Assembly (NCBI GenBank): GCA_944389505.1
Contig: CALXMP010000003.1
Span: forward strand, 208,043-272,042
DNA from: an uncultured Spirochaetaceae bacterium
GTDB lineage: Bacteria; Spirochaetota; Spirochaetia; Sphaerochaetales; Sphaerochaetaceae
DNA: 64,000 nt
Direction of reading: 5' to 3'
Shown: piece by piece, positions 26,638 through 35,692 of the stretch
How positions within the stretch are numbered: position 1 is the first letter of the stretch
Layout: each line of letters starts with the position of its first letter
Notes under the pieces: model-generated
Database searches by the model: none
Told to the model about the DNA's origin: nothing
The model's input: only the letters and a program-made list of their open reading frames with translations
Program-made: the position numbers and the translations under genes

Positions 26638-27612
26638 ATGAGGTACAGAAGCAGGGAGTCGTTCCTTGATACCTACTGGTATTCATTCAATGACGAACCG
26701 GTCGCCACACGTGGTTCTCTGCTGATACCACGCCTTTCCGATCCGTCTTTCCTTCTGCCTGATGAGTCTCCGGATGCTTTGTGGCATCTTTTCGCCCATA
26801 CATGGCAGGGGGTAGAGCACTATGTCTCATCATCGGGTCTTGAATGGGAGAGGGAGCATCTGGTCTTCTTCAGAGGCCATTCTCCATTCATCTATAAAGA
26901 AGGCAATGTCTATTATCTCCTGTATGAGATCCATGATACCGAAAAGAAGAGAAGAAAGAAGGAGAAGCTGACGGGATCGCGCATAATGATGTCTACATCC
27001 TCGGATCTTGCCTTATGGTCCGAACCCAGGATGATCCTCGATGCCAGGGCTGTTCCCCGTGCTTCATACCGTGGCGGTAAGCCAAGAGTATCGAGGCCCC
27101 AGCTTATAAGATGGAATGATAGCTATCATCTCTATTTCGGAGCGGGGGAGACAAGGATATATGATACTGGACAGAAAGCCTCTGCATTCTTCATGACCGC
27201 GGAATCCTCTTCTATCGATGGTCCATACAGCATAACCGAGAAGCCTCTTATCATACCGGACGGGGAAAGCAGGTACAGAAGCCTTGCTTCTGGCTCTGTC
27301 AGGGTGATTCCCCTCGGGGATGCTCTTGGCGCTATCGAATGCGCATATTTCTATGATGAGAAGCTGAAGCGCTCCAGATCCGCAATGCTGCTTATGACAT
27401 CGGAGGATGGTATCTCCTGGCATGACGAAGGTCTTATACAGTTATCTCCAGAGGAAGGCTGGGCTTCCAGATGCATTACAAGCTGCGATGCAAGGTATAA
27501 GGAGAATGAGGAGACCTGGTACTGCTATTATTCTGCAAATGCCATTGATAGATCATTCAAAGTCCCATATGTGAAGGAATCGCTTGGACTTCTCCTTGGC
27601 CGTTCAAGGTAA
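26638..27612 (+). CDS. Five-bladed beta-propeller glycosidase-like protein (GH43/GH130-type fold)
   Basis: 324 residues, no signal peptide. Repeating blade motifs with aromatic-rich strands: GHSPFIYKEGNVYYLLYEIH, RPQLIRWNDSYHLYFGAGE, IECAYFYDEKLKRSRSAML, EETWYCYYSANAID. Acidic residues at blade starts would be catalytic, but I cannot assign them firmly. It probably acts on a cytoplasmic glycoside. GAGGAG lies four bases before the ATG, which begins 1 bp after the previous stop, so it is in the lspA transcript. Confidence 0.65.
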   Translation: MRYRSRESFLDTYWYSFNDEPVATRGSLLIPRLSDPSFLLPDESPDALWHLFAHTWQGVEHYVSSSGLEWEREHLVFFRGHSPFIYKEGNVYYLLYEIHDTEKKRRKKEKLTGSRIMMSTSSDLALWSEPRMILDARAVPRASYRGGKPRVSRPQLIRWNDSYHLYFGAGETRIYDTGQKASAFFMTAESSSIDGPYSITEKPLIIPDGESRYRSLASGSVRVIPLGDALGAIECAYFYDEKLKRSRSAMLLMTSEDGISWHDEGLIQLSPEEGWASRCITSCDARYKENEETWYCYYSANAIDRSFKVPYVKESLGLLLGRSR

Positions 27613-27642
27613 TAATGCTATACATCATATTAGGAGTTTTGT

Positions 27643-28161
27643 ATGAAGCGTGTTTCTCTTATCCTTATTTTCCTTGCAGTGACAGCAGCAGTCTGTTCCG
27701 CTGTCGATTTTGACTTTGTCGTAGGGCAGAAGACATCTGCCAGCCTTGAGTTCGATAACTCAGCAGGGGATATGAAGCCTAAGTTCCTCTTCAATGTGGA
27801 CGCAGAGCTCGATATGGATTTCAGCCAGGGCCATGGCATGCTTGTTGCTGTCAATCCATACTCGACCGGTGGCTCTGTTGAGTTCGCTCTCAGCACAGGA
27901 TATGCGTATCAGGATTCGATAAGCAGCAATGTGGACATCATTGCGAGCGTAGGTCCTTCATTCATATTCTCTTCGAGTGGTGTAGGGTTCGCCGTATTCG
28001 CAAATGTGGATTTTGACATCTACGTTACGCAGTCCATGTTTATCAGGGTCGGTACCGGCATTGAAATCGGATTTGGAGATTTCGGTAGCCAGGAATTCGG
28101 CAAGCGCGATCTGACGATCAACATACCGCTTCCTGCGCTCGGGCTTGGCTGGACATTCTGA
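27643..28161 (+). CDS. Predicted outer-membrane beta-barrel protein
   Basis: 172 residues. Sec signal peptide of about 20 residues (MKRVSLILIFLAVTAAVCSA). The rest alternates polar and hydrophobic residues with aromatic girdle positions and ends in LPALGLGWTF, a C-terminal Phe of the kind used for BAM insertion. Small barrels like this are common in spirochaetes; the role is unknown. TAGGAG lies before the ATG. Confidence 0.75.
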   Translation: MKRVSLILIFLAVTAAVCSAVDFDFVVGQKTSASLEFDNSAGDMKPKFLFNVDAELDMDFSQGHGMLVAVNPYSTGGSVEFALSTGYAYQDSISSNVDIIASVGPSFIFSSSGVGFAVFANVDFDIYVTQSMFIRVGTGIEIGFGDFGSQEFGKRDLTINIPLPALGLGWTF

Positions 28162-28166
28162 TTTCC

Positions 28167-28190
28167 AAGAGGGCTGCGTGCGGCCCTCTT
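28167..28190 (+). terminator. Hairpin after the beta-barrel gene
   Basis: 8-bp stem AAGAGGGC/GCCCTCTT with an 8-nt loop. The bases after it are only moderately T-rich. Confidence 0.7.
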
Positions 28191-28244
28191 CGCATTATTC
28201 CATTATTGCTCTTTTTCCTTTAAAATGGCGGGGAGGAGATTCGC

Positions 28245-28655
28245 ATGAGACCGAGATCCATTGTTTTGTCAGTTATTCTTGTTTTCCTTGTTATCGCAGC
28301 AGTATCCTGCAATACGCGCTGGGATACCACATGGGCGATTTCCTTCCCTGAAGCTTTCCGCGGGGATTGGGCTGCAGAGGATGGAACGCAGCTTAAGATA
28401 ACAGAGAGCAGATTCACGATTTCCAAGACAGGACAGAATCCTATAACGAATGAGGGAGAGTACAGGTCCAAGTTCGATTGGATTGATATTGAGGTAACTG
28501 AGACGGTCATCACAATTGTTCCGACGAATAATAATGGTCCAGTAGGTCGTACCGATACATTCACTATCAATGCGGATAATACGCTCTCTGTAGAGTTCGG
28601 AGGGGAGAATCCACGCTTATTCGGTCCATTCTCCAGAGTGGTATCTGCTGACTGA
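28245..28655 (+). CDS. Small lipoprotein, unknown
   Basis: 136 residues. Signal with lipobox AVSC at about 19-22 (IVLSVILVFLVIAAVSC), mature part a single beta-rich domain (FRGDWAAEDGTQLKITESRF) resembling the small lipocalin-like domains found in other spirochaete lipoproteins such as the one at 59718. GGGAGG precedes the ATG. Presumed to face the periplasm or cell surface. Confidence 0.78.
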   Translation: MRPRSIVLSVILVFLVIAAVSCNTRWDTTWAISFPEAFRGDWAAEDGTQLKITESRFTISKTGQNPITNEGEYRSKFDWIDIEVTETVITIVPTNNNGPVGRTDTFTINADNTLSVEFGGENPRLFGPFSRVVSAD

Positions 28656-28662
28656 GAAGCAA

Positions 28663-28691
28663 TTGCATTTCCTACTGATTGCTGATATATT
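28663..28691 (+). promoter_or_regulatory. Promoter of tRNA-Ala
   Basis: -35 TTGCAT (28663-28668), 17-nt spacer, -10 TATATT (28686-28691), eleven bases before the tRNA. Confidence 0.75.
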
Positions 28692-28702
28692 TTCTCAGTG
28701 CT

Positions 28703-28775
28703 GGGGAAGTAGCTCATCTGGTAGAGCGACAGGTTCGCAATCTGTAGGTGGCGGGTTCGAGCCCCGTCTTCTCCA
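28703..28775 (+). tRNA. tRNA-Ala (anticodon CGC)
   Basis: 73 nt. Acceptor GGGGAAG/CTTCTCC includes the G3:U70 wobble that specifies alanine. Anticodon loop TTCGCAA gives CGC, reading GCG. T-arm TTCGAGC. CCA is not encoded. Confidence 0.94.
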
Positions 28776-28803
28776 CTAAATACAGCAATATTAAATGTGT
28801 CGA

Positions 28804-28973
28804 TCGACAACTCTTCTCGTTAATCTCCAGTGCATTTCGTTATTTTAGGAAGACAGGAGACGGGAAGAGCTATTTTTTACCTTAGGAATCGACAACTTTC
28901 TCGTTATCATTTTCCGATTTTTGTCCGCGTGTTGATAAGCGTAGCGACAACTTTCTAATTATCATTTCGGATT
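28804..28973. repeat. Three diverged direct repeats in a gene-free stretch
   Basis: Copies of a 20-32 nt unit beginning CGACAACT at 28804-28824, 28889-28920 and 28944-28973; the last two share TCTCGTTATCATTT and TCTAATTATCATTT cores. A fourth related copy (CAACTTTCCCGTTAGCATTTC) lies at 29388-29417 across the stop codon of the Phd-like gene. The 340 bp between tRNA-Ala and the DUF2442-like gene contain only these repeats. Possible remnants of duplicated small-gene ends. Confidence 0.55.
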
Positions 28974-29117
28974 CTGCATGAGAAGATGCTGGGGATGACC
29001 ACATTGCCCGTGTAGAAGTGTATTCTGTTATTTGCTGATGTTTTAGGCTTTGAAGAAGGGCCCCGACATTTATGCCTCAATCTTCGATTTCGGGCGTCTA
29101 TCTGCACCCCTTTTCTG

Positions 29118-29375
29118 TTATTCTTGCTCAGAAACAACACATTTATTATATAAGTATTCCGGATCAATATCACTGTCATCCGGCCAAACCACAGATGAAT
29201 AAGCTGCTTTCGCCTGCATGAAGAATGCGATATCTTTCTGCTTTTGGTAAACCGGATAGTGAAGATTCGGTTTGAAGTCATATATCCCCTTCTTTCCATC
29301 TGCAAAAGTCAGAAGGAGAGTGTAATCTTCTTTCGGGATGACTTTGGTCACATACCATTTGGGTTTTTTGTTCAT
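29118..29375 (-). CDS. DUF2442-like small protein
   Basis: 85 residues, matching the DUF2442 pattern: a short beta-rich domain YTLLLTFADGKKGIYDFKPN and a C-terminal VVWPDDSDIDPEYLYNKC. DUF2442 proteins are usually antitoxin partners of DUF4160 toxins, but no DUF4160 gene is seen here. GGGAGG before the ATG. Same transcript as the Phd-like gene, 25 bp downstream of it. Confidence 0.8.
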   Translation of the reverse strand: MNKKPKWYVTKVIPKEDYTLLLTFADGKKGIYDFKPNLHYPVYQKQKDIAFFMQAKAAYSSVVWPDDSDIDPEYLYNKCVVSEQE

Positions 29376-29400
29376 GCTGCCTCCCTATTCAACTTTCCCG

Positions 29401-29673
29401 TTAGCATTTCAGAGATTCTTTTATTGCTTCATTGATCTCTTCGTCAGACATGAATCCGTTCTGCTCTGCCTTATTCCTCATTCGATTCATTGCAACTATT
29501 GCTTTGGCTTGTTTTAGAACACGGACGGTCTCATCGAACCTTCCTTCTGGTATTCTCACCATCAGTACCCAAGGTTTCCCGTTATTGGTGATGACAATGT
29601 CGTTGTCCTTTGAAAGATTTTCCCAAATTGATTTTGTATTTGTTCTCAATTCTCTTGTAGAAAAGAATTCCAT
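29401..29673 (-). CDS. Phd/YefM-like antitoxin
   Basis: 90 residues. N-terminal half MEFFSTRELRTNTKSIWENL and IVITNNGKPWVLMVRI is the Phd/YefM DNA-binding dimer fold. The helical C-terminal half, which would wrap a toxin, is amphipathic (MRNKAEQNGFMSDEEINEAI). AAGGAA before the ATG. The gene that follows is DUF2442, not a recognisable Doc/YoeB/PIN toxin. Confidence 0.8.
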   Translation of the reverse strand: MEFFSTRELRTNTKSIWENLSKDNDIVITNNGKPWVLMVRIPEGRFDETVRVLKQAKAIVAMNRMRNKAEQNGFMSDEEINEAIKESLKC

Positions 29674-29757
29674 GATTTCCTTCCATTAGTAAAATATACA
29701 ATCAACAACACTATTGCCTTTACCTTTGGTCATACTCTGGTTTTATGCTTAAAGATA

Positions 29758-29806
29758 AGAACATCATCCAGGATGATATATTGATAGTTTCCTGGGATGA
29801 TGTTCT
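29758..29806. terminator. Long hairpin between two minus-strand units
   Basis: A 12-bp perfect stem (AGAACATCATCC/GGATGATGTTCT) extended by four more pairs past a bulged G, loop 16 nt. It lies about 110 bp past the stop of the c-di-AMP receptor gene. The minus-strand side is followed by TATCTTTA. Terminator or structured repeat; nothing else is seen in this 243-bp gap. Confidence 0.5.
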
Positions 29807-29916
29807 CTGATGGGGAATATAGTATCCACTAGTAGCCTTTTTCCATAAGAAGTCTTTCTGACAGATTTCTGCTTGAGATTCCTCTCTCCTCTTGGGATAG
29901 GGCTATGCTGCTCTGA

Positions 29917-30246
29917 TCAGAACTTCTCTGCTCTGTCTATATCAACGACAAAGACAACGCCACCGCCGACTGGGACTTCAGCCATATGAGCGCCAGAAGG
30001 GCTGAAAATACGCATGTCAGCGCTTGCGACAGGGGAGAGCTGCATCCTATGTCCTGCATACTTCTTCAGAATCTCTATGGCTCCATCGACCTTCTCATTG
30101 TCCGTACCGATCAGAAGCGTTGTATTCTTTGCCTTCAGGAAGCCTCCGGTCGTTGAGAGCTTGGTTACGAAATAGCCATTCCTGTTCAGCTCCTGTACTG
30201 TATCAGCCTCATCCGCGGCCTGGATTATTGAAAGTATAAGCTTCAT
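29917..30246 (-). CDS. Cyclic-di-AMP receptor, PII-like (DarA/PstA family)
   Basis: 109 residues, normal for the family. A PII-like ferredoxin fold: LILSIIQAADEADTVQELNR, then the long T/B-loops with VTKLSTTGGFLKAKNTTLLIG holding the c-di-AMP-binding Gly-Gly-Phe motif. It reports c-di-AMP levels to unknown partners. No cyclase is in the window. Monocistronic. Confidence 0.9.
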   Translation of the reverse strand: MKLILSIIQAADEADTVQELNRNGYFVTKLSTTGGFLKAKNTTLLIGTDNEKVDGAIEILKKYAGHRMQLSPVASADMRIFSPSGAHMAEVPVGGGVVFVVDIDRAEKF

Positions 30247-30317
30247 AAATATCTCCTAAGTATTCATGGATTATACCATTCCGCATGTGGATAAAGCAAA
30301 TGCAGATGTGCATTCTG

Positions 30318-31652
30318 CTACAAACCCATCCTTTTTCTATGCGCAAAGTAGTAGGGAACCTCAAAAAGCAGCATTGCAATCCAGCCTGCTGCACAAGCGT
30401 ATGCAATTGCATGGATGCCATAGTGCGGAACGAGGATGAATGTCGCGATTACCCTTATCGAGGTCTGGATAAATGTGCAGAGAAGGGTGATTTTCATCAT
30501 GCCCATTCCTCTGAAGAAGCCCTGTATGCCGTTTGTCATCGCAGGCAGGATATAGAAGAAGGCCATTGTCGAAAGGTACTGATGCCCCTGGAATATGACC
30601 TCCTCAGCGCCTTCTCCGCTTACGAAGAGAGACATTATCGGTTTATTGAGAAGCGATACAGCAGCAAAGATCATCAGGAAGTATGCAGCCTCCGTTATAA
30701 GGCCTTTGATGAATCCATTTACTATCCGGTCTTTCTTTCCTGCACCCCGGTTCTGGGCTGTGAATGTTGTGATGCTGTGCCCGATGCTCTGCTCCGGCGT
30801 GAATGCAAAGTCATCTACGCGTGTGACGGCATTGTAAGCAGCGATGACACTGACGCCGAGTGTATTCACAGAGCTCTGTATAAGCAGCTTCCCGATAGGC
30901 TGGCAGGCCTGCTGCAGGGCTGTCACCGATCCATACTGCATCGTCAGCTTCAGCAGTCCTTTGTCTATCGCGATATCCTTAGCGGTAAGGGATAAAAGAG
31001 GTATCTTCCTCGCGATATATACCGCTGTAAGGAGTGCCGATACAGCCTGGGCCACCACTGTCGTTATTGCAGAGCATGTTATGCCGAACCCCATATAGCC
31101 GATCAGGAAGAGATCAAGGGCACAGTTCACGACCGATGAGAATGCTAGGAAGTAGAGCGGGGTCTTTGAGTCCCCAACGCTCTTAAGCGCTGCTGAGAGG
31201 GCATTGTAGATATATGTGAAAGGTGTGCCGATGAAGATGATCCGCAGATAGACTGCGGTTATTCCGAGAACCTCCTCGGGAACATTGAGAACCTTCAGCA
31301 GGGGATATGTTATGGCTATACCGAGAAGCGCAGCTATAATGGAGAATCCGATTCCAGCTGTGAGCATCGTGGACAGCTCTCTCTTCAGCTTTCCAAGGTC
31401 CTTTGCTCCGAAGAATCCGGACATCAGGACTCCGGCTCCTATGCATATTCCGGATATCCCGAGGATGATTATATTCACGACAGGACCTGCCATTCCCGTC
31501 GCTGCCAGGGCTTCCGATCCGATAAATCGTCCTGCGATCATTGAGTCGACTGCGTTGTAGGTCAGCTGGAAGAGGTTCCCCAGCACCAAAGGTATCGCAT
31601 ACGCTATCAGGTGCCTGAAAGCGCTGCCCGTCGTCATATCCACTGCTGCCAT
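30318..31652 (-). CDS. MATE-family efflux transporter
   Basis: 444 residues with twelve predicted membrane segments in two similar halves; typical motifs PLVLGNLFQLTYNAVDSMIAG near the start and ALKSVGDSKTPLYFLAFSSV mid-protein. Exports cationic drugs or metabolites with Na+ or H+. A -10-like TACAAT (31659-31664) ends six bases before the ATG and no Shine-Dalgarno is present, so it is probably leaderless. Divergent from glnN. Confidence 0.92.
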   Translation of the reverse strand: MAAVDMTTGSAFRHLIAYAIPLVLGNLFQLTYNAVDSMIAGRFIGSEALAATGMAGPVVNIIILGISGICIGAGVLMSGFFGAKDLGKLKRELSTMLTAGIGFSIIAALLGIAITYPLLKVLNVPEEVLGITAVYLRIIFIGTPFTYIYNALSAALKSVGDSKTPLYFLAFSSVVNCALDLFLIGYMGFGITCSAITTVVAQAVSALLTAVYIARKIPLLSLTAKDIAIDKGLLKLTMQYGSVTALQQACQPIGKLLIQSSVNTLGVSVIAAYNAVTRVDDFAFTPEQSIGHSITTFTAQNRGAGKKDRIVNGFIKGLITEAAYFLMIFAAVSLLNKPIMSLFVSGEGAEEVIFQGHQYLSTMAFFYILPAMTNGIQGFFRGMGMMKITLLCTFIQTSIRVIATFILVPHYGIHAIAYACAAGWIAMLLFEVPYYFAHRKRMGL

Positions 31653-31740
31653 GGCCGCATTGTAGCATTATGGTCATTTCTTGTTGACTATCCTGCCTTA
31701 AATTCTGTAAAAGCAAATGTATCGGAGTGGAGGATTTCAG

Positions 31741-33828
31741 ATGGAGACTGCGGCAGATTTTTTCGGCTCACTTGTTTTCAATGATGAGGTTATGAGGAAG
31801 ATGCTTTCCAAGGATGTCTACAAGGCGCTCAGGCGTACTGTGGATGAAGGAAAGGATCTTGATCTCAATGTTGCCAATTCCGTTGCCAATGCAATGAAGA
31901 ACTGGGCCGTTGAGAAGGGGTGTACGCACTATACGCACTGGTTCCAGCCCATGACCAGCATCACAGCCGAGAAGCATGAGGCATTCATATCTCCGCAGGA
32001 GGGAGGAAAGGCTCTTCTTGAGTTCTCCGGCAAGGAGCTCATAAAGGGTGAGCCTGACGCATCATCATTCCCATCTGGTGGAATAAGGGCAACATTCGAA
32101 GCGAGGGGATATACCGCATGGGATCCCACAAGCTATGCCTTCATTAAGGACAACACACTATGCATACCTACGGCTTTCTGCTCTTACTCCGGCGAAGTCC
32201 TCGATAAGAAGACGCCTCTTCTCAGGAGCATGGAAGCGCTCTCTGCTGAGGCTGTGAAGATACTCCGGCTGTTCGGCAAGGACGTGAAGCGTGTAATCAC
32301 AACCGTAGGTCCTGAGCAGGAGTATTTCCTCATCGATAAGAAAGACTATGTCAGGCGCAAGGATCTGATCTATACAGGCAGGACGCTCCTAGGCGCCCGT
32401 GCTCCTAAGGGACAGGAGATGGAGGACCATTACTTCGGAGCCCTTAAGACAAGGGTCTCTGAGTATATGCAGGATCTGGATAACGAGCTCTGGAAGCTCG
32501 GTATCTATGCAAAGACCTCGCACAATGAGGTTGCTCCATGCCAGCATGAGCTTGCCCCGATATTCACCACAGCGAATATAGCTGTCGATAACAATCAGGT
32601 GACTATGGAGTTCATGAAGAAGATTGCAGAGCGCCATGGGTTTGCCTGTCTTCTCCATGAGAAGCCTTTCGCAGGAGTCAACGGCTCTGGAAAGCACAAC
32701 AACTGGTCCATGTCCACCGATTCAGGAAGGAATCTCTTCGATGCAGGAGACAATCCTCGCGACAATGCACAGTTTCTCCTCTTCCTTGTCGCTGTCATAA
32801 AGGCTGTCGATGAGTATCAGGATCTTCTCAGGGTATCGGTTGCATCCGCTGGCAATGATCATAGGCTTGGCGCCAATGAGGCTCCTCCTGCGATAGTCTC
32901 GATGTTCCTCGGGGATGAGCTTACTGAGATTCTTGAGTCCATAGCTGAGGGCAGGAGGTCCGAAGGTAAGGCAAGGGAGCAGCTCAGGCTTGGAGTGCAT
33001 GTCCTTCCCGCTTTCCCGAAGGATACGACCGACAGAAACAGGACAAGTCCGCTGGCATTTACGGGAAATAAGTTCGAGTTCAGAATGCTCGGATCCTCTT
33101 TCTCAGTATCTGAGCCGAATGTTGTGATGAATACCATCGTGGCGAAGGCGCTAAGGGAGTTCTACGATGTTCTTTCCAAGGCTAAGGACCTCGATAAAGC
33201 CATTGAGGATCTCGTCCATGATACATACATAAAGCACAGGCGCATTGTCTACAATGGCAATAACTACTCTTCAGAGTGGGTGGAGGAGGCTGCAAAGCGC
33301 GGACTGATGAACCTTCCATCCTCTCCCGATGCCTATGATACCTTCATGGCTCCAAAGAATATCGCGCTGTTCGAGGAGTTCGGGATCTACAACTCTGTAG
33401 AGATGCACTCGCGCTATGAGATTCTCCATGAGGAGTATTCGAAGACGATACATATCGAGGCTCTGACGCTTATTGATATGATAAACCGCCAGGTGCTTCC
33501 TGCTGTCATGGAATTTTCTTCCGAGCTTGCAGAGGGAATAGTAAATAAGAAAGCAGCGCTTCCCGGAATGAATGTCGAGGCAGAGGAGGGAAGGCTTGCA
33601 GAGATTGAAGGACTCGTTTCGAAGCTCTATGCCGCAAACAATGAGCTTGATAAAGCCGTGAAGATATCATCGGATTACGAAGGTTCATCGCTTTCCCATT
33701 ATTCCAGATCATCGATCATACCAGCGATGGAGGAGGTCAGGAAGTACGCAGACCAGCTTGAGCTTATCGTAGGGCAGAAGCATTGGCCATATCCTACATA
33801 TGGTGAGATGCTGTTCTACATCGACTGA
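31741..33828 (+). CDS. glnN: Glutamine synthetase type III
   Basis: 695 residues from the ATG at 31741 (GGAGG ten bases upstream). Too long for type I/II and with the GSIII signatures: [32 protein letters not shown], the ATP-site [19 protein letters not shown] and [15 protein letters not shown]. Converts glutamate and ammonia to glutamine. TTGACT and TGTAAA about 16 nt apart form a possible promoter upstream. Common in Bacteroidetes, Firmicutes and some spirochaetes. Confidence 0.95.
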   Translation: METAADFFGSLVFNDEVMRKMLSKDVYKALRRTVDEGKDLDLNVANSVANAMKNWAVEKGCTHYTHWFQPMTSITAEKHEAFISPQEGGKALLEFSGKELIKGEPDASSFPSGGIRATFEARGYTAWDPTSYAFIKDNTLCIPTAFCSYSGEVLDKKTPLLRSMEALSAEAVKILRLFGKDVKRVITTVGPEQEYFLIDKKDYVRRKDLIYTGRTLLGARAPKGQEMEDHYFGALKTRVSEYMQDLDNELWKLGIYAKTSHNEVAPCQHELAPIFTTANIAVDNNQVTMEFMKKIAERHGFACLLHEKPFAGVNGSGKHNNWSMSTDSGRNLFDAGDNPRDNAQFLLFLVAVIKAVDEYQDLLRVSVASAGNDHRLGANEAPPAIVSMFLGDELTEILESIAEGRRSEGKAREQLRLGVHVLPAFPKDTTDRNRTSPLAFTGNKFEFRMLGSSFSVSEPNVVMNTIVAKALREFYDVLSKAKDLDKAIEDLVHDTYIKHRRIVYNGNNYSSEWVEEAAKRGLMNLPSSPDAYDTFMAPKNIALFEEFGIYNSVEMHSRYEILHEEYSKTIHIEALTLIDMINRQVLPAVMEFSSELAEGIVNKKAALPGMNVEAEEGRLAEIEGLVSKLYAANNELDKAVKISSDYEGSSLSHYSRSSIIPAMEEVRKYADQLELIVGQKHWPYPTYGEMLFYID

Positions 33829-33833
33829 AGCAA

Positions 33834-33862
33834 ATAAGCCCGCCATCATCCGGCGGGCTTAT
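33834..33862. terminator. Bidirectional terminator between glnN and rubredoxin
   Basis: 11-bp perfect stem ATAAGCCCGCC/GGCGGGCTTAT with a 7-nt loop, flanked by A-rich and T-rich sides. Confidence 0.9.
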
Positions 33863-33878
33863 CTATAGAGCGTCTGGC

Positions 33879-34037
33879 TCAGTCCTCCTTCGAGAACTCA
33901 TCCTTTCCAGCTCCGCAGAGCGGACATACCCAGTCAGCAGGTACATCTTCCCACTTTGTTCCTGGAGCGATTCCATTGTCCGGATCTCCAGCTTCTTCGT
34001 CGTATACATAGCCGCAGAGATTGCAGATATACTTCAT
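33879..34037 (-). CDS. Rubredoxin
   Basis: 52 residues from the ATG at 34037, with GGAGGG upstream; the longer open frame to 34133 lies in the promoter. Two CxxC pairs bind a single iron: [16 protein letters not shown] and [14 protein letters not shown] small electron carrier, often for superoxide or peroxide reductases in anaerobes. Preceded by a Fur-like operator, so probably iron- or redox-responsive. Confidence 0.96.
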   Translation of the reverse strand: MKYICNLCGYVYDEEAGDPDNGIAPGTKWEDVPADWVCPLCGAGKDEFSKED

Positions 34038-34054
34038 TTCAAGCCCTCCATTAT

Positions 34055-34100
34055 TGATAATCGTTATCAATAAGATAAGATATGATCTGCCAGAAGTCAA
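34055..34100 (-). promoter_or_regulatory. Rubredoxin promoter with Fur-like box
   Basis: Minus strand: -35 TTGACT (34095-34100), 17-nt spacer, -10 TATCTT (34072-34077). Just downstream lies TGATAAT-C-GTTATCA (34055-34069), a 7-1-7 dyad differing from the Fur consensus TGATAATNATTATCA at one base. Confidence 0.75.
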
Positions 34101-34162
34101 TAGACTTGCTAAAAGCCAACTCTGCCCTGACAATATGAAAAGTCTGAGAGAAGGAGAATAAT

Positions 34163-35635
34163 ATGGGATTTGACATCAATACCGGTGCTCTTATCATCGT
34201 CATCGGTTATCTGATCGGAATGCTCCTCATTGGCTTTGTCGTTGGCCGTATAAAGATCAAGACAAGCCGTGACTATATGATTGCAGGAAGGAGAATGGGC
34301 CTTTTCATGGTTGCTTTCTCGCTCTCTGCGAACAATATCGGAGGAGGATCCACGACCGGACTTGCCGATAAGGCTTTCGGCAGCTGGGGTATGAGCGCTA
34401 TCTGGTACGTCCTTGCAGCATCAGTCGCTATGATTCCCCTTGCTTATTTCGCACCTAAGATCAGGAAGACGATGGCTATCACGATTCCTGAGGTTGTCGG
34501 CAGACGTTTCGGAAAAGGCAGCTCAATCTTCTCCGCGGTACTCAATATCGTGGCGCTGTTCTGTCTTACTTCAAGCCAGGTTGCTGCATCGGGCTCTGTT
34601 GTTGCGACACTGACCGGAATACCTATGAATGTCTGTCTTATCATCGCAGGCGTTGTAATCATCCTGTATACGACCCTTGGAGGAATGATTGCTGACCAGA
34701 TCTCAGACCTTGTTCAGTTCATCATCATCCTCTTCGGTCTTGCGATTGCAACTCCGATCGTTCTCCATGAATGCGGAGGATGGTCTGCGATAGCGGCAAA
34801 GCTTCCTGGAGAGCAGCTTGATCCCACAAAGATAGGCTGGGTTGTCATCATCGGATACATCTTCAATTACTTCTGCACATTCCTTTCAGGTCCGGAGATG
34901 ATCAGCCGCTTCGAGAGCGCAAAGGATGAGAAGACCGCTATGAGAGCATCGATCTTCTCTGCTGTGCTCATGGCAGCTATGGCAGTATTCCCGACTCTGC
35001 TCGGTCTTGCAGCTCTTGCACTCAAGGATCAGATTCCTGGAATCACAGGCGGAACAGCGATGATGGCTGTCACGGAAGCATATGCTCCTACGGTTGTCAC
35101 AGGAATAATCGCTGCAGCTATCATCTCAGCAACGATGTCCAGCGCTGATTCGAACCTGCTCTGCATGTCAACCATGTTCATGAATGATATCCTCATCCAC
35201 TATAGCGAGAGGGGAAGGAACTTCACCGATAAGGAGACTATCTTCTGGACAAGGTTCTGCAATGTCGTATTCTGTGCCGTTGCAATGCTTATCTCACTGT
35301 TCGGGATTAATATCGTTACGATGAACACATTTGCATTCGCCATCAGGTGTGCAGGTCCTTTTGCCGCCTATGGACTTGGCATGGTCGTTCCACGCGCTAC
35401 CAGGCATTCTGGAAGTATCTCGATAATAACGGGTACTGTCGGTGTAATATTCTGGCAGCTTCTCTCCGGTGGTGATTTCTACCTCGGTATCCTGCCTGTC
35501 GTATTCGGCTGTGCTGTCGGTACGATTACATTCTTCCTAGTGAATATCATCGAATGGAAGATGGGCGTGGAGCCAGCTCCATCCGCATTCCTTTCAAAGG
35601 AAGAGGAAGAGGAGCTTATCAGGGAAGGAAAGTAA
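34163..35635 (+). CDS. Sodium:solute symporter (SSS family)
   Basis: 490 residues with about 13 membrane segments. Family motifs: [20 protein letters not shown] in TM2-3 and [20 protein letters not shown] near TM8-9, the latter part of the sodium site. It takes up an organic solute with Na+; the substrate is not evident. AAGGAG precedes the ATG. Monocistronic, with a strong terminator. Confidence 0.9.
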   Translation: MGFDINTGALIIVIGYLIGMLLIGFVVGRIKIKTSRDYMIAGRRMGLFMVAFSLSANNIGGGSTTGLADKAFGSWGMSAIWYVLAASVAMIPLAYFAPKIRKTMAITIPEVVGRRFGKGSSIFSAVLNIVALFCLTSSQVAASGSVVATLTGIPMNVCLIIAGVVIILYTTLGGMIADQISDLVQFIIILFGLAIATPIVLHECGGWSAIAAKLPGEQLDPTKIGWVVIIGYIFNYFCTFLSGPEMISRFESAKDEKTAMRASIFSAVLMAAMAVFPTLLGLAALALKDQIPGITGGTAMMAVTEAYAPTVVTGIIAAAIISATMSSADSNLLCMSTMFMNDILIHYSERGRNFTDKETIFWTRFCNVVFCAVAMLISLFGINIVTMNTFAFAIRCAGPFAAYGLGMVVPRATRHSGSISIITGTVGVIFWQLLSGGDFYLGILPVVFGCAVGTITFFLVNIIEWKMGVEPAPSAFLSKEEEEELIREGK

Positions 35636-35658
35636 TACTTCACTCCATGTCATTAATA

Positions 35659-35688
35659 TACCCCGGAGTCGCATCCGGGGTATTGTTT
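35659..35688. terminator. Terminator between symporter and aminopeptidase
   Basis: 9-bp perfect stem TACCCCGGA/TCCGGGGTA (35659-35682), followed by TTGTTTT. Serves the plus-strand gene and possibly the convergent one. Confidence 0.85.
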
Positions 35689-35692
35689 TGTC

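Noticed and set aside
28804..28973. Repeats that might be a CRISPR array
   Set aside because: Only three diverged copies at unequal distances (85 and 55 bp), no constant spacers and no cas genes anywhere in the window.
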